Assembly (NCBI GenBank): GCA_017409455.1
Contig: JAFQSS010000007.1
Coordinates: forward strand, 1 to 34,793
Reading direction: 5' to 3'
From: Clostridia bacterium
GTDB lineage: Bacteria > Bacillota > Clostridia > TANB77 > CAG-508
Length of the DNA stretch: 34,793 bases
A program made the position numbers and the translations under genes. The notes beneath the pieces were generated by a model, which worked only from the letters and a program-made list of their open reading frames with translations, had not been told where the DNA came from and did no database searches. Below, one piece after another: positions 7,241 to 16,074 of the stretch (within the stretch, counting starts at the first letter, position 1; the number at the start of each line of letters is the position of its first letter).

Positions 7241-7264
7241 CAAATAAATGAAAACCATTGAAAA

Positions 7265-7294
7265 TTGACAATTTCATAGAAAAAATAGTATAAT
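7265..7294 (+). promoter_or_regulatory. Consensus promoter of 7348 gene
   Basis: Perfect TTGACA (7265-7270), 18-base spacer, perfect TATAAT (7289-7294). A small hairpin (TGTACA 7300-7305 with TGTACA 7317-7322) falls right at the predicted RNA 5' end. The same layout precedes the Spo0A-like gene. Confidence 0.85.
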
Positions 7295-7347
7295 ATTAGT
7301 GTACAGGAAAATCCTTTGTACAAAAAAATAAAAGGAGTTGACAACTT

Positions 7348-7656
7348 ATGGGTACACTGTATACGTGCGTATCCGAAGCAGGAAAAAAGGATATTATTAT
7401 CCTTAATGCGAAGTATTCTCGGGGGGAATTAGCGGATAAATTGCGATCCACAGAATCTTCACACAGGGTTTGTCCAATTTTAGATGAAGGAAGACAGCTT
7501 CAAAAAGAATTGAAAATCAGGTGTCGTGCAGAAGGAAGGATCACAACTGAGGAAGAAGGACTTATGTATTACTTCTATAAGGGTGATAAGGTCATTCTTT
7601 ATCCGGACGGAGCATTCCAGATTAAACCGAGCATATTCAGAAGAATTTTCGGTTAA
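7348..7656 (+). CDS. Hypothetical protein, GC-richer codons
   Basis: A 102-residue soluble protein that I do not recognise. Charged and mixed alpha/beta in appearance, with a C-terminal stretch GDKVILYPDGAFQIKPS that looks like beta hairpins, ending in SIFRRIFG. It starts after AAAAGGAG with a monocistronic consensus promoter and its own terminator. Codon choice differs from its neighbours (ACG, TGC, GCG, TCC and CGA are used), suggesting transfer or a separate history. It contains an in-frame CGG (7420-7422, codon 25) read without a shift. A +1 shift there would terminate five codons later. No signal peptide or membrane helix is evident. Confidence 0.75.
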   Translation: MGTLYTCVSEAGKKDIIILNAKYSRGELADKLRSTESSHRVCPILDEGRQLQKELKIRCRAEGRITTEEEGLMYYFYKGDKVILYPDGAFQIKPSIFRRIFG

Positions 7657-7676
7657 CGCAGTACAGACACAGCACC

Positions 7677-7725
7677 AGAGCAGATATTATACGATTTTTA
7701 TCGGAAATGTCTGCTCTATTTTTGG
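7677..7725 (+). terminator. Terminator of 7348 gene
   Basis: AGAGCAGA (7677-7684) pairs with TCTGCTCT (7710-7717), with an inner CGAT/ATCG stem, followed by ATTTTTGG. A good rho-independent terminator that insulates purL. Confidence 0.75.
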
Positions 7726-7767
7726 TTTGTAATAATTGTATAATAAATAAAGATAGGAGAATGTAAC

Positions 7768-10700
7768 ATGGTAAAAAGAATTTACGTTCAAAAAAAATCA
7801 GGCTTCGATGTTGAAGCAAAAGGCCTATTAGGAGATTTAAAAGAAAATCTTTTAATAGATAACTTAGAAGATATCATAATGTTAAACAGATATGATGTTG
7901 AAGGAATAACAGATGAAGTTTTCGCAAAAGCAAAAAACACAGTTTTTTCAGAACCTCAAGTAGATTTATGTTTTGAAGAAGATTATCCTTTTGAAAAAGA
8001 AGATAAAGTATTTGGAGTAGAATATTTGCCAGGTCAATTTGATCAAAGAGCAAATTCTTTATCAGAATGTTTGCAAATTTTAACAGAAGGTGCAAGACCA
8101 ATATCTAAAAGTGCAAAAATATATGTTTTAAAAGGAAATTTAACTGCTGATGATGTAGAAAAAATAAAATCATACATTATAAATCCAGTAGACTCAAGAG
8201 AATGTTCTTTAGATAAATTAGAAAGCCTAGATGAAAAACAAGAAGAGCCAGCAGATGTTGCAATTGTTGAAGGCTTTATAAATATGACAGATGAAGATTC
8301 TAAAAAATTCTACGAAAAATATGGATTTGCAATGGACTTAGAAGACTTAAAATTTTGCCAAAAATATTTTAGAGATGTAGAAAAAAGAGATCCTTCTATG
8401 ACAGAAATGAAAATGATAGATACATATTGGTCAGACCACTGTAGACATACAACATTCTTAACAAAACTTGAAAAAGTAGAAATAAACTGGGATTTAGCAA
8501 ATAAAATTTATGAAGATTACAAAAAATCAAGAGAATATGTATATGACAATAAAAAAGCAAAAGATATATGCTTAATGGATGTTGCTACAATTGCAGTAAA
8601 AGAATTAAAGAAAAAAGGAATGCTAAAAGATTTAGATGAATCAGAAGAAATAAATGCATGTAGTATTAAAGCAGAAATATTAGTAGATGGAAAACCAGAA
8701 GAATATTTGGTAATGTTTAAAAATGAAACACATAACCATCCAACAGAAATAGAGCCATTTGGTGGAGCTGCAACATGTTTAGGTGGAGCAATTCGTGATC
8801 CACTATCTGGAAGAGTATATGTATATCAAGCAATGCGTGTTACAGGATGTGGAGATCCAAGAACTTCTGTAAAAGACACAATGCCAAATAAATTACCACA
8901 AAGAAAATTAACAAATGAAGCAGCAAGAGGATATAGTTCATATGGAAATCAAATAGGACTTGCAACTGGACAAGTAGCAGAAATATATCATAATGGATAT
9001 ACAGCAAAAAGAATGGAAATAGGTGCATTAGTTGGTGCTGCACCAAAAGAAAATGTTGTAAGAGAAAGACCAGCACCTGGAGATGTAGTAGTATTATTAG
9101 GTGGAAGAACAGGTAGAGACGGTTGTGGAGGAGCAACAGGTTCATCAAAGGCACATAATAGCTCATCATTAACAAGTTGTGGTGCAGAAGTACAAAAAGG
9201 AAATGCACCAGAAGAAAGAAAAATACAAAGATTATTTAGAAATCCAGAAGTTACAAAATTAATAAAAAGATGTAATGATTTCGGCGCAGGTGGGGTGTCC
9301 GTAGCAATTGGAGAACTTGCAGATGGATTAGAAATTAACCTAGATAAGGTTCCTAAAAAATATGATGGATTAGACGGAACAGAACTTGCTATTTCTGAAT
9401 CACAAGAAAGAATGGCAGTTGTAATTGAAGCAAAAGATGTAGAAAAATTCCAAAAACTTGCATCAAATGAAAACCTAGAAACAACAGTAGTTGCAACAGT
9501 TACTGAAGAACCAAGAATGAAAATGTACTGGAGAGGAAAACTAATAGTTGACCTATCTCGTGAATTCTTAAATACAAATGGAACAGTAAAAAGTGCAGAA
9601 GCAAAAATAGAAAAACCAGAAGGATTAGAAGAATATTTTGCAGGAGCAAAAAAAGGAAATTGTTATAAAACAACTGGAAGTGATTGTAAAAAAGTAGAAA
9701 GATGGAAAAAAGTAATTTCAGACTTAAACTGTTGTTCACAAAAAGGATTGGTGGAAAGATTTGACAGCACAATAGGTGCAGGAACAGTATTTATGCCATT
9801 TGGTGGTAAATATCAATTAACACCAACTGAGGCAATGTGTGCTAGAATTCCAACACTAAAAGGATACACAAATTCTGGAACAGTAATGAGTTTTGGATAT
9901 GACCCATATTTATCAGAAATAAGCCCATTACATGGAGCAGTATATGCAGTAATAGACTCACTTACAAAATATGTAGCATGTGGTGGGGATTATAAAAAAG
10001 CATGGTTCACATTCCAAGAGTACTTTGAAAAATTAAGAGAAGATGCTTTAAGATGGGGTAAACCTTTAGCAGCACTTTTAGGAGCATATCTAGTACAAGA
10101 AAAATTAGGACTTGCTTCAATTGGTGGAAAAGATTCAATGTCTGGTTCATATAACGAATTAGATGTACCACCAACGTTAACATCATTCTGTATTGGTGTT
10201 GTAGATACAAACAAGGTAGTATCAAATGAATTCAAAAAAGCAGATTCAAAAGTATATATTTTAAAAACAAAAATAACAGAAGACTTTTTACCAGATTTTG
10301 AAGATTTAAAAGAAAACTATGAGTTAATATTCAAATTAATAAATGATGGAAAAGCAATATCTGTAGCATCTGTAAGACAATTTGGCCTTCCAGATACTTT
10401 AAGCAAAATGTGTTTTGGTAATAAAATAGGATTTGAATTTAAAGAAGATAAATGTTTATTTAAACCACGTTTTGCATCATTTGTAATAGAAACAGCAGAA
10501 GAACTAAACATAGATAAATTAGAATATTTAGGAAATACAATTTCTGAAAAAGAAATAATAATATCAGAAAATGAAAAATTAGATTTAGAAGAATTAATTA
10601 AAATTTGGCAAGAACCATTAGAAAAAGTATTCCCAACTAAGGCTGAAACAAAACTTACTAAAATTGAAAATGTATTATATACAGGCGTAGGGGCAGACGA

Positions 10701-11532
10701 CTCTGTCTGCCCGACACCTAAAATTAAAATAGCCAAACCAAAAATCTTCATCCCAGTATTCCCAGGAACAAACTGTGAATATGACTTAGCAAAAGCATTT
10801 ATAGATGCAGGTGGAGATCCTAGAATAGAAGTATTTAAAAACTTAAAAGAAAATGATATAGAAGATTCTATTAAAGTAATGGAAGAAGCTATAAACGAAT
10901 CACAAATTATAATGCTTCCAGGAGGATTTAGTGCAGGAGATGAACCAGATGGTTCTGGTAAATTTATAGCAACAGTATTTAGAAATCCAAGATTAAAAGA
11001 AGCTATCCATAAACACCTAAACGAACAAGATGGCTTAATGCTAGGTATATGTAATGGATTCCAAGCATTAATAAAATTAGGATTAGTTCCATATGGTGAA
11101 ATACTAGAAATGAATTCTGAAATGCCAACACTTACATATAATGATATAGCAAGACACCAATCAAAACTTGTTACAACAAAAGTAGTATCAAAACTATCAC
11201 CATGGTTTAACAAAATAGAACTTGGAGAAGAATTTGTAATTCCAATTTCACACGGTGAAGGTAAATTCGTAGCAAATGAACAAGTAATTAAAGAATTAAT
11301 AGCAAATGGACAAATAGCTACACAATACGTAGATATGAATGGAAACGCTACATATGATATAGAATACAATCCAAACGGATCAGTATATGCAGTAGAAGGA
11401 ATAACAAGCAAAGATGGAAGAATACTTGGAAAAATGGGACACTCAGAAAGAGCATACAGAGGAAACATATTAAACGTACCAGGAAACATGGATCAAAAAT
11501 TATTCGAATCAGGAATAGAATATTTTAAATAG
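7768..11532 (+). CDS. purL: Phosphoribosylformylglycinamidine synthase, long form
   Basis: A single-chain FGAM synthase of 1254 residues: converts FGAR, glutamine and ATP to FGAM in purine synthesis. The N-terminal PurS-like region (~1-150) precedes the two synthetase halves, which carry YWSDHCRHTTF (~217-227), NETHNHPTEIEPFGGAATC and GGKDSMSGS (~788). The C-terminal class I glutaminase (~990-1254) shows PVFPGTNCEYDLA, MLPGGFSAGDEPDG, nucleophile GICNGFQ and SHGEGKF. The start follows TAGGAGA, with TATAAT at 7739-7744 upstream. The linker before the glutaminase (residues ~974-983) contains an in-frame TGTAGGGG-type repeat. It is convergent with leuS, sharing a hairpin that overlaps both stops. 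The long form is typical of many clostridia. Confidence 0.97.
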   Translation: MVKRIYVQKKSGFDVEAKGLLGDLKENLLIDNLEDIIMLNRYDVEGITDEVFAKAKNTVFSEPQVDLCFEEDYPFEKEDKVFGVEYLPGQFDQRANSLSECLQILTEGARPISKSAKIYVLKGNLTADDVEKIKSYIINPVDSRECSLDKLESLDEKQEEPADVAIVEGFINMTDEDSKKFYEKYGFAMDLEDLKFCQKYFRDVEKRDPSMTEMKMIDTYWSDHCRHTTFLTKLEKVEINWDLANKIYEDYKKSREYVYDNKKAKDICLMDVATIAVKELKKKGMLKDLDESEEINACSIKAEILVDGKPEEYLVMFKNETHNHPTEIEPFGGAATCLGGAIRDPLSGRVYVYQAMRVTGCGDPRTSVKDTMPNKLPQRKLTNEAARGYSSYGNQIGLATGQVAEIYHNGYTAKRMEIGALVGAAPKENVVRERPAPGDVVVLLGGRTGRDGCGGATGSSKAHNSSSLTSCGAEVQKGNAPEERKIQRLFRNPEVTKLIKRCNDFGAGGVSVAIGELADGLEINLDKVPKKYDGLDGTELAISESQERMAVVIEAKDVEKFQKLASNENLETTVVATVTEEPRMKMYWRGKLIVDLSREFLNTNGTVKSAEAKIEKPEGLEEYFAGAKKGNCYKTTGSDCKKVERWKKVISDLNCCSQKGLVERFDSTIGAGTVFMPFGGKYQLTPTEAMCARIPTLKGYTNSGTVMSFGYDPYLSEISPLHGAVYAVIDSLTKYVACGGDYKKAWFTFQEYFEKLREDALRWGKPLAALLGAYLVQEKLGLASIGGKDSMSGSYNELDVPPTLTSFCIGVVDTNKVVSNEFKKADSKVYILKTKITEDFLPDFEDLKENYELIFKLINDGKAISVASVRQFGLPDTLSKMCFGNKIGFEFKEDKCLFKPRFASFVIETAEELNIDKLEYLGNTISEKEIIISENEKLDLEELIKIWQEPLEKVFPTKAETKLTKIENVLYTGVGADDSVCPTPKIKIAKPKIFIPVFPGTNCEYDLAKAFIDAGGDPRIEVFKNLKENDIEDSIKVMEEAINESQIIMLPGGFSAGDEPDGSGKFIATVFRNPRLKEAIHKHLNEQDGLMLGICNGFQALIKLGLVPYGEILEMNSEMPTLTYNDIARHQSKLVTTKVVSKLSPWFNKIELGEEFVIPISHGEGKFVANEQVIKELIANGQIATQYVDMNGNATYDIEYNPNGSVYAVEGITSKDGRILGKMGHSERAYRGNILNVPGNMDQKLFESGIEYFK
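10687..10713 (+). repeat. TGTAGGGG-type repeat inside purL, copy 7
   Basis: GTAGGGGCAGACGACTCTGT then CTGCCCG, with compensating arms GGGCAGAC/GTCTGCCC, lies in frame in purL and is read as VGADDSVCP. It falls in the linker between the synthetase and glutaminase domains, where extra residues should be tolerated. Confidence 0.85.
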
Positions 11533-11604
11533 ACAAAAGGGGACAGACCCCAATAGTCTACTTTGTAAAGTAGACTATTGGGGTCTGTCCCCTTTTGTCT
11601 ATTT
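11527..11604. terminator. Bidirectional terminator/REP-like hairpin between purL and leuS
   Basis: A near-perfect long hairpin: AAATAGACAAAAGGGGACAG onward (11527) pairs with its complement ending at 11604 around a tiny TGT loop. It includes both stop codons (purL TAG at 11530-11532 and leuS stop at 11603-11605). The core GGGGACAGACCCC matches the repeats at 6-86 and around the transposase. Confidence 0.85.
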
Positions 11605-14011
11605 ATTTAACAACAATATTATAAATCTTATTCTTTACATATATTTCTTTTACAATTGTTTTTCCTTCTAATTGGTTTGCAATAGCTTCAAGAACTTTTT
11701 CTTTTACACTTGATTCTTCTTCATCTAGTGCTATTTTTACAGTAGCTTTTACTTTACCATTTATTTGTACAGGAATTTCTTTTTCACTGTCAATTGTTTT
11801 TGCTTCGTCATATTCTGGCCAAGCTGTTTCGCAAAGTGGTTTAAATCCTAACATTTCGTTTAATTCTTCTGTTATATGTGGTGCTATTGGGTTTAATAAT
11901 GTTAGTAATAAATGATAATCATCTTTAGTAATAGATTTTTTGTCATCCATACTATTTGCTAAAATCATTAAGCTTGATACAGCTGTGTTATATGCCATTG
12001 TATTTAAGTCATTTTGAACTTTTTTAATAGTTTTATGAATTAATGATTCTAATTCTTTTGAATATCCTTCTCCATCTGATACTTTATCTTTTAAACGAAT
12101 AACTTTATCTATAAAACGTTTACATCCTCTTAGGGAATCAGTGCTCCAAGGAGCATCTTGTGTGTAATCTCCCATAAACATTTCATAAAGTCTTAAAGTA
12201 TCTGCACCAAATTCGTTTACTATATCATCAGGATTTATAACATTTCCTTTTGATTTACTCATTTTTTCATTATTGTTTCCTAAAACCATACCATGACTTA
12301 CTCTAGTCCAAATCATTTCTTTTTTAGGAACTAAACCTATATTATATAAGAATTGAACCCAGAATCTAGCATATAATAAATGTCTTGCAGTATGTTCCAT
12401 TCCTCCATTGTACCAGTCAACTTTATCCCAGTATTTCATAGCCTCCATAGAAGCAAATTCTTTATCATTATGTGGATCCATAAATCTTAAGAAATACCAG
12501 CTTGAACCTGCCCAGTTAGGCATTGTGTCTGTTTCTCTTTTTGCAGGTGCGCCGCAGCATGGACAAGTTGTATTTACCCAGTCAGTGATGTTTGCAAGTG
12601 GACTTTCACCATCTTCTGTAGGTTCATATTCTGCAACATCTGGAAGAAGTAATGGTAAATCTTCTTCTTTCATTGGTTGCCATCCACATTTTTCACAATA
12701 AATCATAGGAATTGGTTCTCCCCAGAATCTTTGACGAGAAAATACCCAGTCTCTCATTTTGTAATTATTAACTTTTCTAGCAATTCCTTCTTTAACTAAT
12801 TTATCTGTAATTGCGGGCTTAGCTTCTTCAACAGTAAGACCAGTAAATTCTTCAGAGTTAACTAATTTACATCCTTTACCTAAATAATCTTGTTTTTCAA
12901 AAGCACAAGTATCAGTTTCTCTTCCATCTATTACTTGAATCATTTCTAGATTATGCTCTACTGCATATTCAAAGTCTCTTTGGTCATGACTTGGAACTGC
13001 CATAACAGCACCTGTTCCATAATCACCTAAAACGAAATCACCTAGGAATATTGGAACTTCTTTACCATTAACAGGATTTATAGCTTTAATTCCTTTAACT
13101 AAACAACCTGTTTTTCCTTTGTTTAGCTCTGTTCTATCCATACTTGATTTTTTAGCTGTTTCAGCAATATACGCATTTACTTCATCTTTATTTTCAACTC
13201 TTGGCATTAATTCTTTAATTAATTTTCCATCAGGAGCAATAACAAAGAATGTAATACCATAAATTGTTTCTATACAAGTTGTAAATACAGAGAATTTTCC
13301 TCCACCAACTATATCTACATCTAATTCAACACCAGTAGATTTACCGATCCAGTTAATTTGACCAAGTTTTACTCTATCTGCAAAATTTGTATCATCTAGA
13401 CCTTTTAATAAATCTTCTGAATAATCACTCATTCTAAGCATCCATTGTGATTTTTCTTTTTGAACAACAGAGTCTCCACATCTTTCACAAACTCCACCAG
13501 CAGCATCCTCATTAGATAAAACTGATTTACAAGTTGGACACCAGTTAACTGGAACTGTATCTTTATATGCCATTCCATGTTTATAGAATTGTAAGAATTG
13601 CCATTGTGTCCATTTGTAGTAATCTGGATCTGTTGTAGAAAATTCTCTAGACCAGTCAAAAGAGAATCCTAAATCTTTCATTTGTCCTTTAAAGTTTCTA
13701 ATACTTTCTTCTACAGCAGCTTTTGGATGAATATGATTTTTTATTGCATATTGTTCAGCTGGAGCTCCAAAAGCATCCCAACCCATTGGATATAAAATGT
13801 TATATCCTTGCATTCTTTTCATTCTTGCAAGTGCATCCTGCGCAGTATAACTTCTTACATGTCCAACATGTAGACCAGCTGCTGAAGGATATGGGAATTC
13901 AACTAATATATAGTAAGGGTCCTTTTTATCTCCAGTATCTGCTTTAAAAGTTTGTTTTTCATCCCAATAATTTTGCCATTTCTTTTCAATTTCTTTGTGA
14001 TTATATTCCAT
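11603..14011 (-). CDS. leuS: Leucyl-tRNA synthetase
   Basis: A class I synthetase of 802 residues charging tRNA-Leu with leucine, the usual bacterial length. Motifs: the HIGH-equivalent PYPSAAGLHVGHVRSYTAQD (~36-55), a zinc-type segment with CPTCKSVLSNEDAAGGVCERC (~160-180), an editing domain (~220-400), a second Cys cluster CEKCGWQP, the signature KMSKSKGNVINPDD (~580) and the anticodon-binding C-terminus. The start follows GGAGAG on the minus strand. I looked for a T-box leader upstream (TGGNACCGCG-like string) and saw none. It is divergent from the short-chain dehydrogenase and convergent with purL. The minus-strand reading has no in-frame CGG. Confidence 0.97.
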   Translation of the reverse strand: MEYNHKEIEKKWQNYWDEKQTFKADTGDKKDPYYILVEFPYPSAAGLHVGHVRSYTAQDALARMKRMQGYNILYPMGWDAFGAPAEQYAIKNHIHPKAAVEESIRNFKGQMKDLGFSFDWSREFSTTDPDYYKWTQWQFLQFYKHGMAYKDTVPVNWCPTCKSVLSNEDAAGGVCERCGDSVVQKEKSQWMLRMSDYSEDLLKGLDDTNFADRVKLGQINWIGKSTGVELDVDIVGGGKFSVFTTCIETIYGITFFVIAPDGKLIKELMPRVENKDEVNAYIAETAKKSSMDRTELNKGKTGCLVKGIKAINPVNGKEVPIFLGDFVLGDYGTGAVMAVPSHDQRDFEYAVEHNLEMIQVIDGRETDTCAFEKQDYLGKGCKLVNSEEFTGLTVEEAKPAITDKLVKEGIARKVNNYKMRDWVFSRQRFWGEPIPMIYCEKCGWQPMKEEDLPLLLPDVAEYEPTEDGESPLANITDWVNTTCPCCGAPAKRETDTMPNWAGSSWYFLRFMDPHNDKEFASMEAMKYWDKVDWYNGGMEHTARHLLYARFWVQFLYNIGLVPKKEMIWTRVSHGMVLGNNNEKMSKSKGNVINPDDIVNEFGADTLRLYEMFMGDYTQDAPWSTDSLRGCKRFIDKVIRLKDKVSDGEGYSKELESLIHKTIKKVQNDLNTMAYNTAVSSLMILANSMDDKKSITKDDYHLLLTLLNPIAPHITEELNEMLGFKPLCETAWPEYDEAKTIDSEKEIPVQINGKVKATVKIALDEEESSVKEKVLEAIANQLEGKTIVKEIYVKNKIYNIVVK

Positions 14012-14145
14012 TTTTATCTCTCCAATCTGTTCAAATTCTTTATTCCGTAAATAATATTGAAAAGATTATATAACAAAAAATAAAATAAATAAAGTAAAAA
14101 CTATTAATTTTTGAAAAAATCTGTTATAATGTACACGATTATATA

Positions 14146-14305
14146 GATAAATTGTAAATTATTATTTAAAATATAAATCATATTAGATGTGAAACCATTT
14201 TTCGGTGGCTCCGGCATTATGCTTCGAAGGACTTCTTCCGGGAGATAAAATGGTTCACAGATAATATATTTATATTTTAAAAAGAAATATTTCGCAACAA
14301 TTTAT
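14146..14305 (+). repeat. Palindromic element copy 2 (core 14168-14278)
   Basis: The 111-base core differs from the one at 553-663 at five positions. Here the inverted arms can be extended to a 10-base outer pair, GATAAATTGT (14146) and ACAATTTATC (ending 14305), suggesting a ~160-base unit with terminal inverted repeats. Copy 1 has a partly matching outer pair. An extended -10 (TGTTATAAT) at ~14122-14130 lies upstream, so the element may fall in the 5' leader of the dehydrogenase gene. No clear target-site duplication is visible. Confidence 0.75.
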
Positions 14306-14324
14306 CAAAGAAAGAAGGAATAAC

Positions 14325-15065
14325 ATGAAAGCATTAGTAACAGGAGCGTCATCTGGTCTAGGAAAAGAAATGGCAATATATTTAAGTGAGCAAGGTGTAG
14401 ATGTAGTATTAGTTGCAAAAGATAGAGAAGGATTAAGAGAAGTACAAAAAGAAATACAAACAAAATCAGAAATAATATGTGTAGATTTATCTGACGCACA
14501 AAATTGTATTGATTTATATAAAAAAGTTGGAGACATAGATATATTAATAAACAACGCAGGTTTTGGAGCAACAGGGAGTTTTACAGAAACGGATTATATA
14601 ACAGAACTAAATATGATAAGCACAAATATATGCGCAGTGCATACACTTACAAAATTATACCTTCATGAAATGAAAAAGAAAAATTCTGGATATATTTTAA
14701 ATGTGGCATCAATTGCAGGATTTATGCCAGGACCACAAATGGCAACATATCATGCTAGCAAAGCATATGTATTAAATTTAACACAAAGTATATATGAGGA
14801 ATTAAACCAAGAAGGATATGATATAAATATAAGTGCATTATGCCCAGGACCAATTGAAACACCATTTATAGAAAAAGCAAATGTAAAATTTAAAACAAAA
14901 CTAATGACAGCAGAGTATGTTGCAAGATATGCAATAGACAAAATGTTTGAAGGTAAGTATATGATAATACCAGGGGGAAATAATAAAATAATTAGATTTT
15001 TAAGCAAAATAGTTCCAGACAAACTAATTGGTAAAATAGTATATAAAATGGAACAAGAAATGTAG
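14325..15065 (+). CDS. Short-chain dehydrogenase/reductase
   Basis: A classical SDR of 246 residues; the substrate is unknown. The Rossmann cofactor motif is TGASSGLGKEMA (~6-17). NNAGFG sits at ~81-86. The catalytic Ser precedes YHASKAY (~145-151), giving the Tyr-x-x-x-Lys pair. CPGPIETPF follows. It is close to the DltE/YdfG-like group of general oxidoreductases. It starts after AAGGA. Its TAG stop falls inside a TGTAGGGG repeat (15061-15083), so the repeat may have defined the present C-terminus. The patatin-like gene follows after three repeats, so co-transcription is uncertain. Confidence 0.92.
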   Translation: MKALVTGASSGLGKEMAIYLSEQGVDVVLVAKDREGLREVQKEIQTKSEIICVDLSDAQNCIDLYKKVGDIDILINNAGFGATGSFTETDYITELNMISTNICAVHTLTKLYLHEMKKKNSGYILNVASIAGFMPGPQMATYHASKAYVLNLTQSIYEELNQEGYDINISALCPGPIETPFIEKANVKFKTKLMTAEYVARYAIDKMFEGKYMIIPGGNNKIIRFLSKIVPDKLIGKIVYKMEQEM

Positions 15066-15083
15066 GGGCGCATGATGCGCCCG
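15061..15083 (+). repeat. TGTAGGGG repeat supplying SDR stop codon, copy 8
   Basis: TGTAGGGGCGCATGATGCGC then CCG: a shortened copy whose TAG (15063-15065) is the stop codon of the dehydrogenase. The arms GGGCGCAT/ATGCGCCC are perfectly palindromic. Confidence 0.85.
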
Positions 15084-15104
15084 CAAAAAGCACATTGCAA
15101 ATAT

Positions 15105-15132
15105 TGTAGGGGTCGGGTTCCACCCCGACCCG
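15105..15132 (+). repeat. TGTAGGGG palindromic repeat, copy 9
   Basis: TGTAGGGGTCGGGTTCCACC followed by CCGACCCG; arms GGGTCGGG and CCCGACCC pair. Confidence 0.85.
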
Positions 15133-15151
15133 AAAAAGACATGAAAAAATA

Positions 15152-15179
15152 CGGGCGAGGGTGGAACCTCGCCCCTACA
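15152..15179 (-). repeat. TGTAGGGG repeat in reverse orientation, copy 10
   Basis: CGGGCGAGGGTGGAACCTCG then CCCCTACA: the only copy in the opposite orientation, facing copy 9. The two together can also form a larger cruciform. It lies ~30 bases before the patatin gene. Confidence 0.85.
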
Positions 15180-15211
15180 GATAAAATAAATTAAATGCAA
15201 GGAGGCATTTT

Positions 15212-16052
15212 ATGAAAATAGGTCTAGCACTATCTCGGTGGTGGAGTAAGAGGAGCTGCTCATGTAGGAGCAATAAAAGCTTTAGAAGAAAATGGTATAA
15301 AAATAGATGCGATTGCTGGAACATCAGCAGGTAGCATTGTTACAGCTTTATATGCTATGGGATATACAACTGATGAAATGTATAAATTATTTAATTATTT
15401 TGCAAAATCTGTAATGAGTATATCTCCTAGATATTTTTTTGGAGGAATAAAACAGAAAAAAGGGATACAATTAGGAGGACTTACTTCAGGAGAAAATATT
15501 GAATTAGCAGTAGAAGAAGCGGCTAGATTAAAAAGTATAAAAAACATAAAAGATATAAAAATGCCAATAGCTATTCCTACAACAGACTTAATTTCAGATA
15601 GAGAAATAATTTTTACTAACAATGAAGATGCACAAGGAGAACAATATATACATGATATAGAAATAGGAAAAGCAGTACGTGCAAGTTGTAGCTTTCCAGG
15701 AATGTATGCTCCATTAGAATACGGAAAATTCCAATTTGCAGATGGAGGAATATTTGATAATTTACCTGCTTTGCAAACTAGAAAACTTGGAGTAGACAAG
15801 GTTATATCTATAAAATTTAAATTAAATTATCCAAGGAAACAGAGAACTTTGTATAATATTGCAATGCAATCCATAGATTTGATGTCAGAAAATCTAATAA
15901 AAGATTCAGTAAATGAAAGCGACTTTGTTATAAGTATAGATTTAAAAGATGTAAAACCTTTTAGTATTAGCAAACTAGAATTTTGCTATCAACAAGGCTA
16001 TTTACAAACATTAGACTATATAACAAAATTGAAAAAAGAATTAAATATGTAG
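15212..16052 (+). CDS. Patatin-like phospholipase, one +1 shift
   Basis: A patatin/RssA-type serine hydrolase, ~279 residues, likely an acyl hydrolase acting on phospholipids. It starts after AAGGAGG as MKIGLALS and shifts +1 at a CGG codon (15236-15238, codon 9). Skipping the C restores the oxyanion motif SGGGVRGAAHVGA. The nucleophile elbow GTSAG follows (~37-41), and the catalytic Asp motif DGGIFDNLPA is near residue 178. Without the shift the reading frame loses all catalytic residues. Starting at the internal ATG 15357 would also remove the oxyanion and nucleophile motifs. Its TAG stop lies within a TGTAGGGG repeat. The family is confident; the substrate is unknown. Confidence 0.88.
15236..15238 (+). 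other. CGG +1 frameshift site, patatin-like gene
   Basis: The zero frame is CTA TCT CGG TGG TGG AGT. Skipping the C gives TCT GGT GGT GGA GTA AGA (Ser-Gly-Gly-Gly-Val-Arg), the oxyanion-hole motif of patatin-like hydrolases. Confidence 0.85.
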
Positions 16053-16074
16053 GGGCGGGCTCTGTGTCCGCCCG
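16048..16074 (+). repeat. TGTAGGGG repeat supplying patatin stop codon, copy 11
   Basis: TGTAGGGGCGGGCTCTGTGT then CCGCCCG; its TAG (16050-16052) is the stop codon of the patatin-like gene. Almost identical to copy 1 after murA. Confidence 0.85.

Noticed and set aside
10317..11489. A 390-residue minus-strand open frame opposite purL
   Set aside because: It is the complement of well-supported PurL coding sequence and shows no ribosome binding site or recognisable domain; an antisense shadow caused by the AT-rich codon pattern.
14012..14145. T-box leader for leuS
   Set aside because: No TGGNACCGCG-like antiterminator string or specifier-type long stem is visible on the minus strand upstream of leuS.
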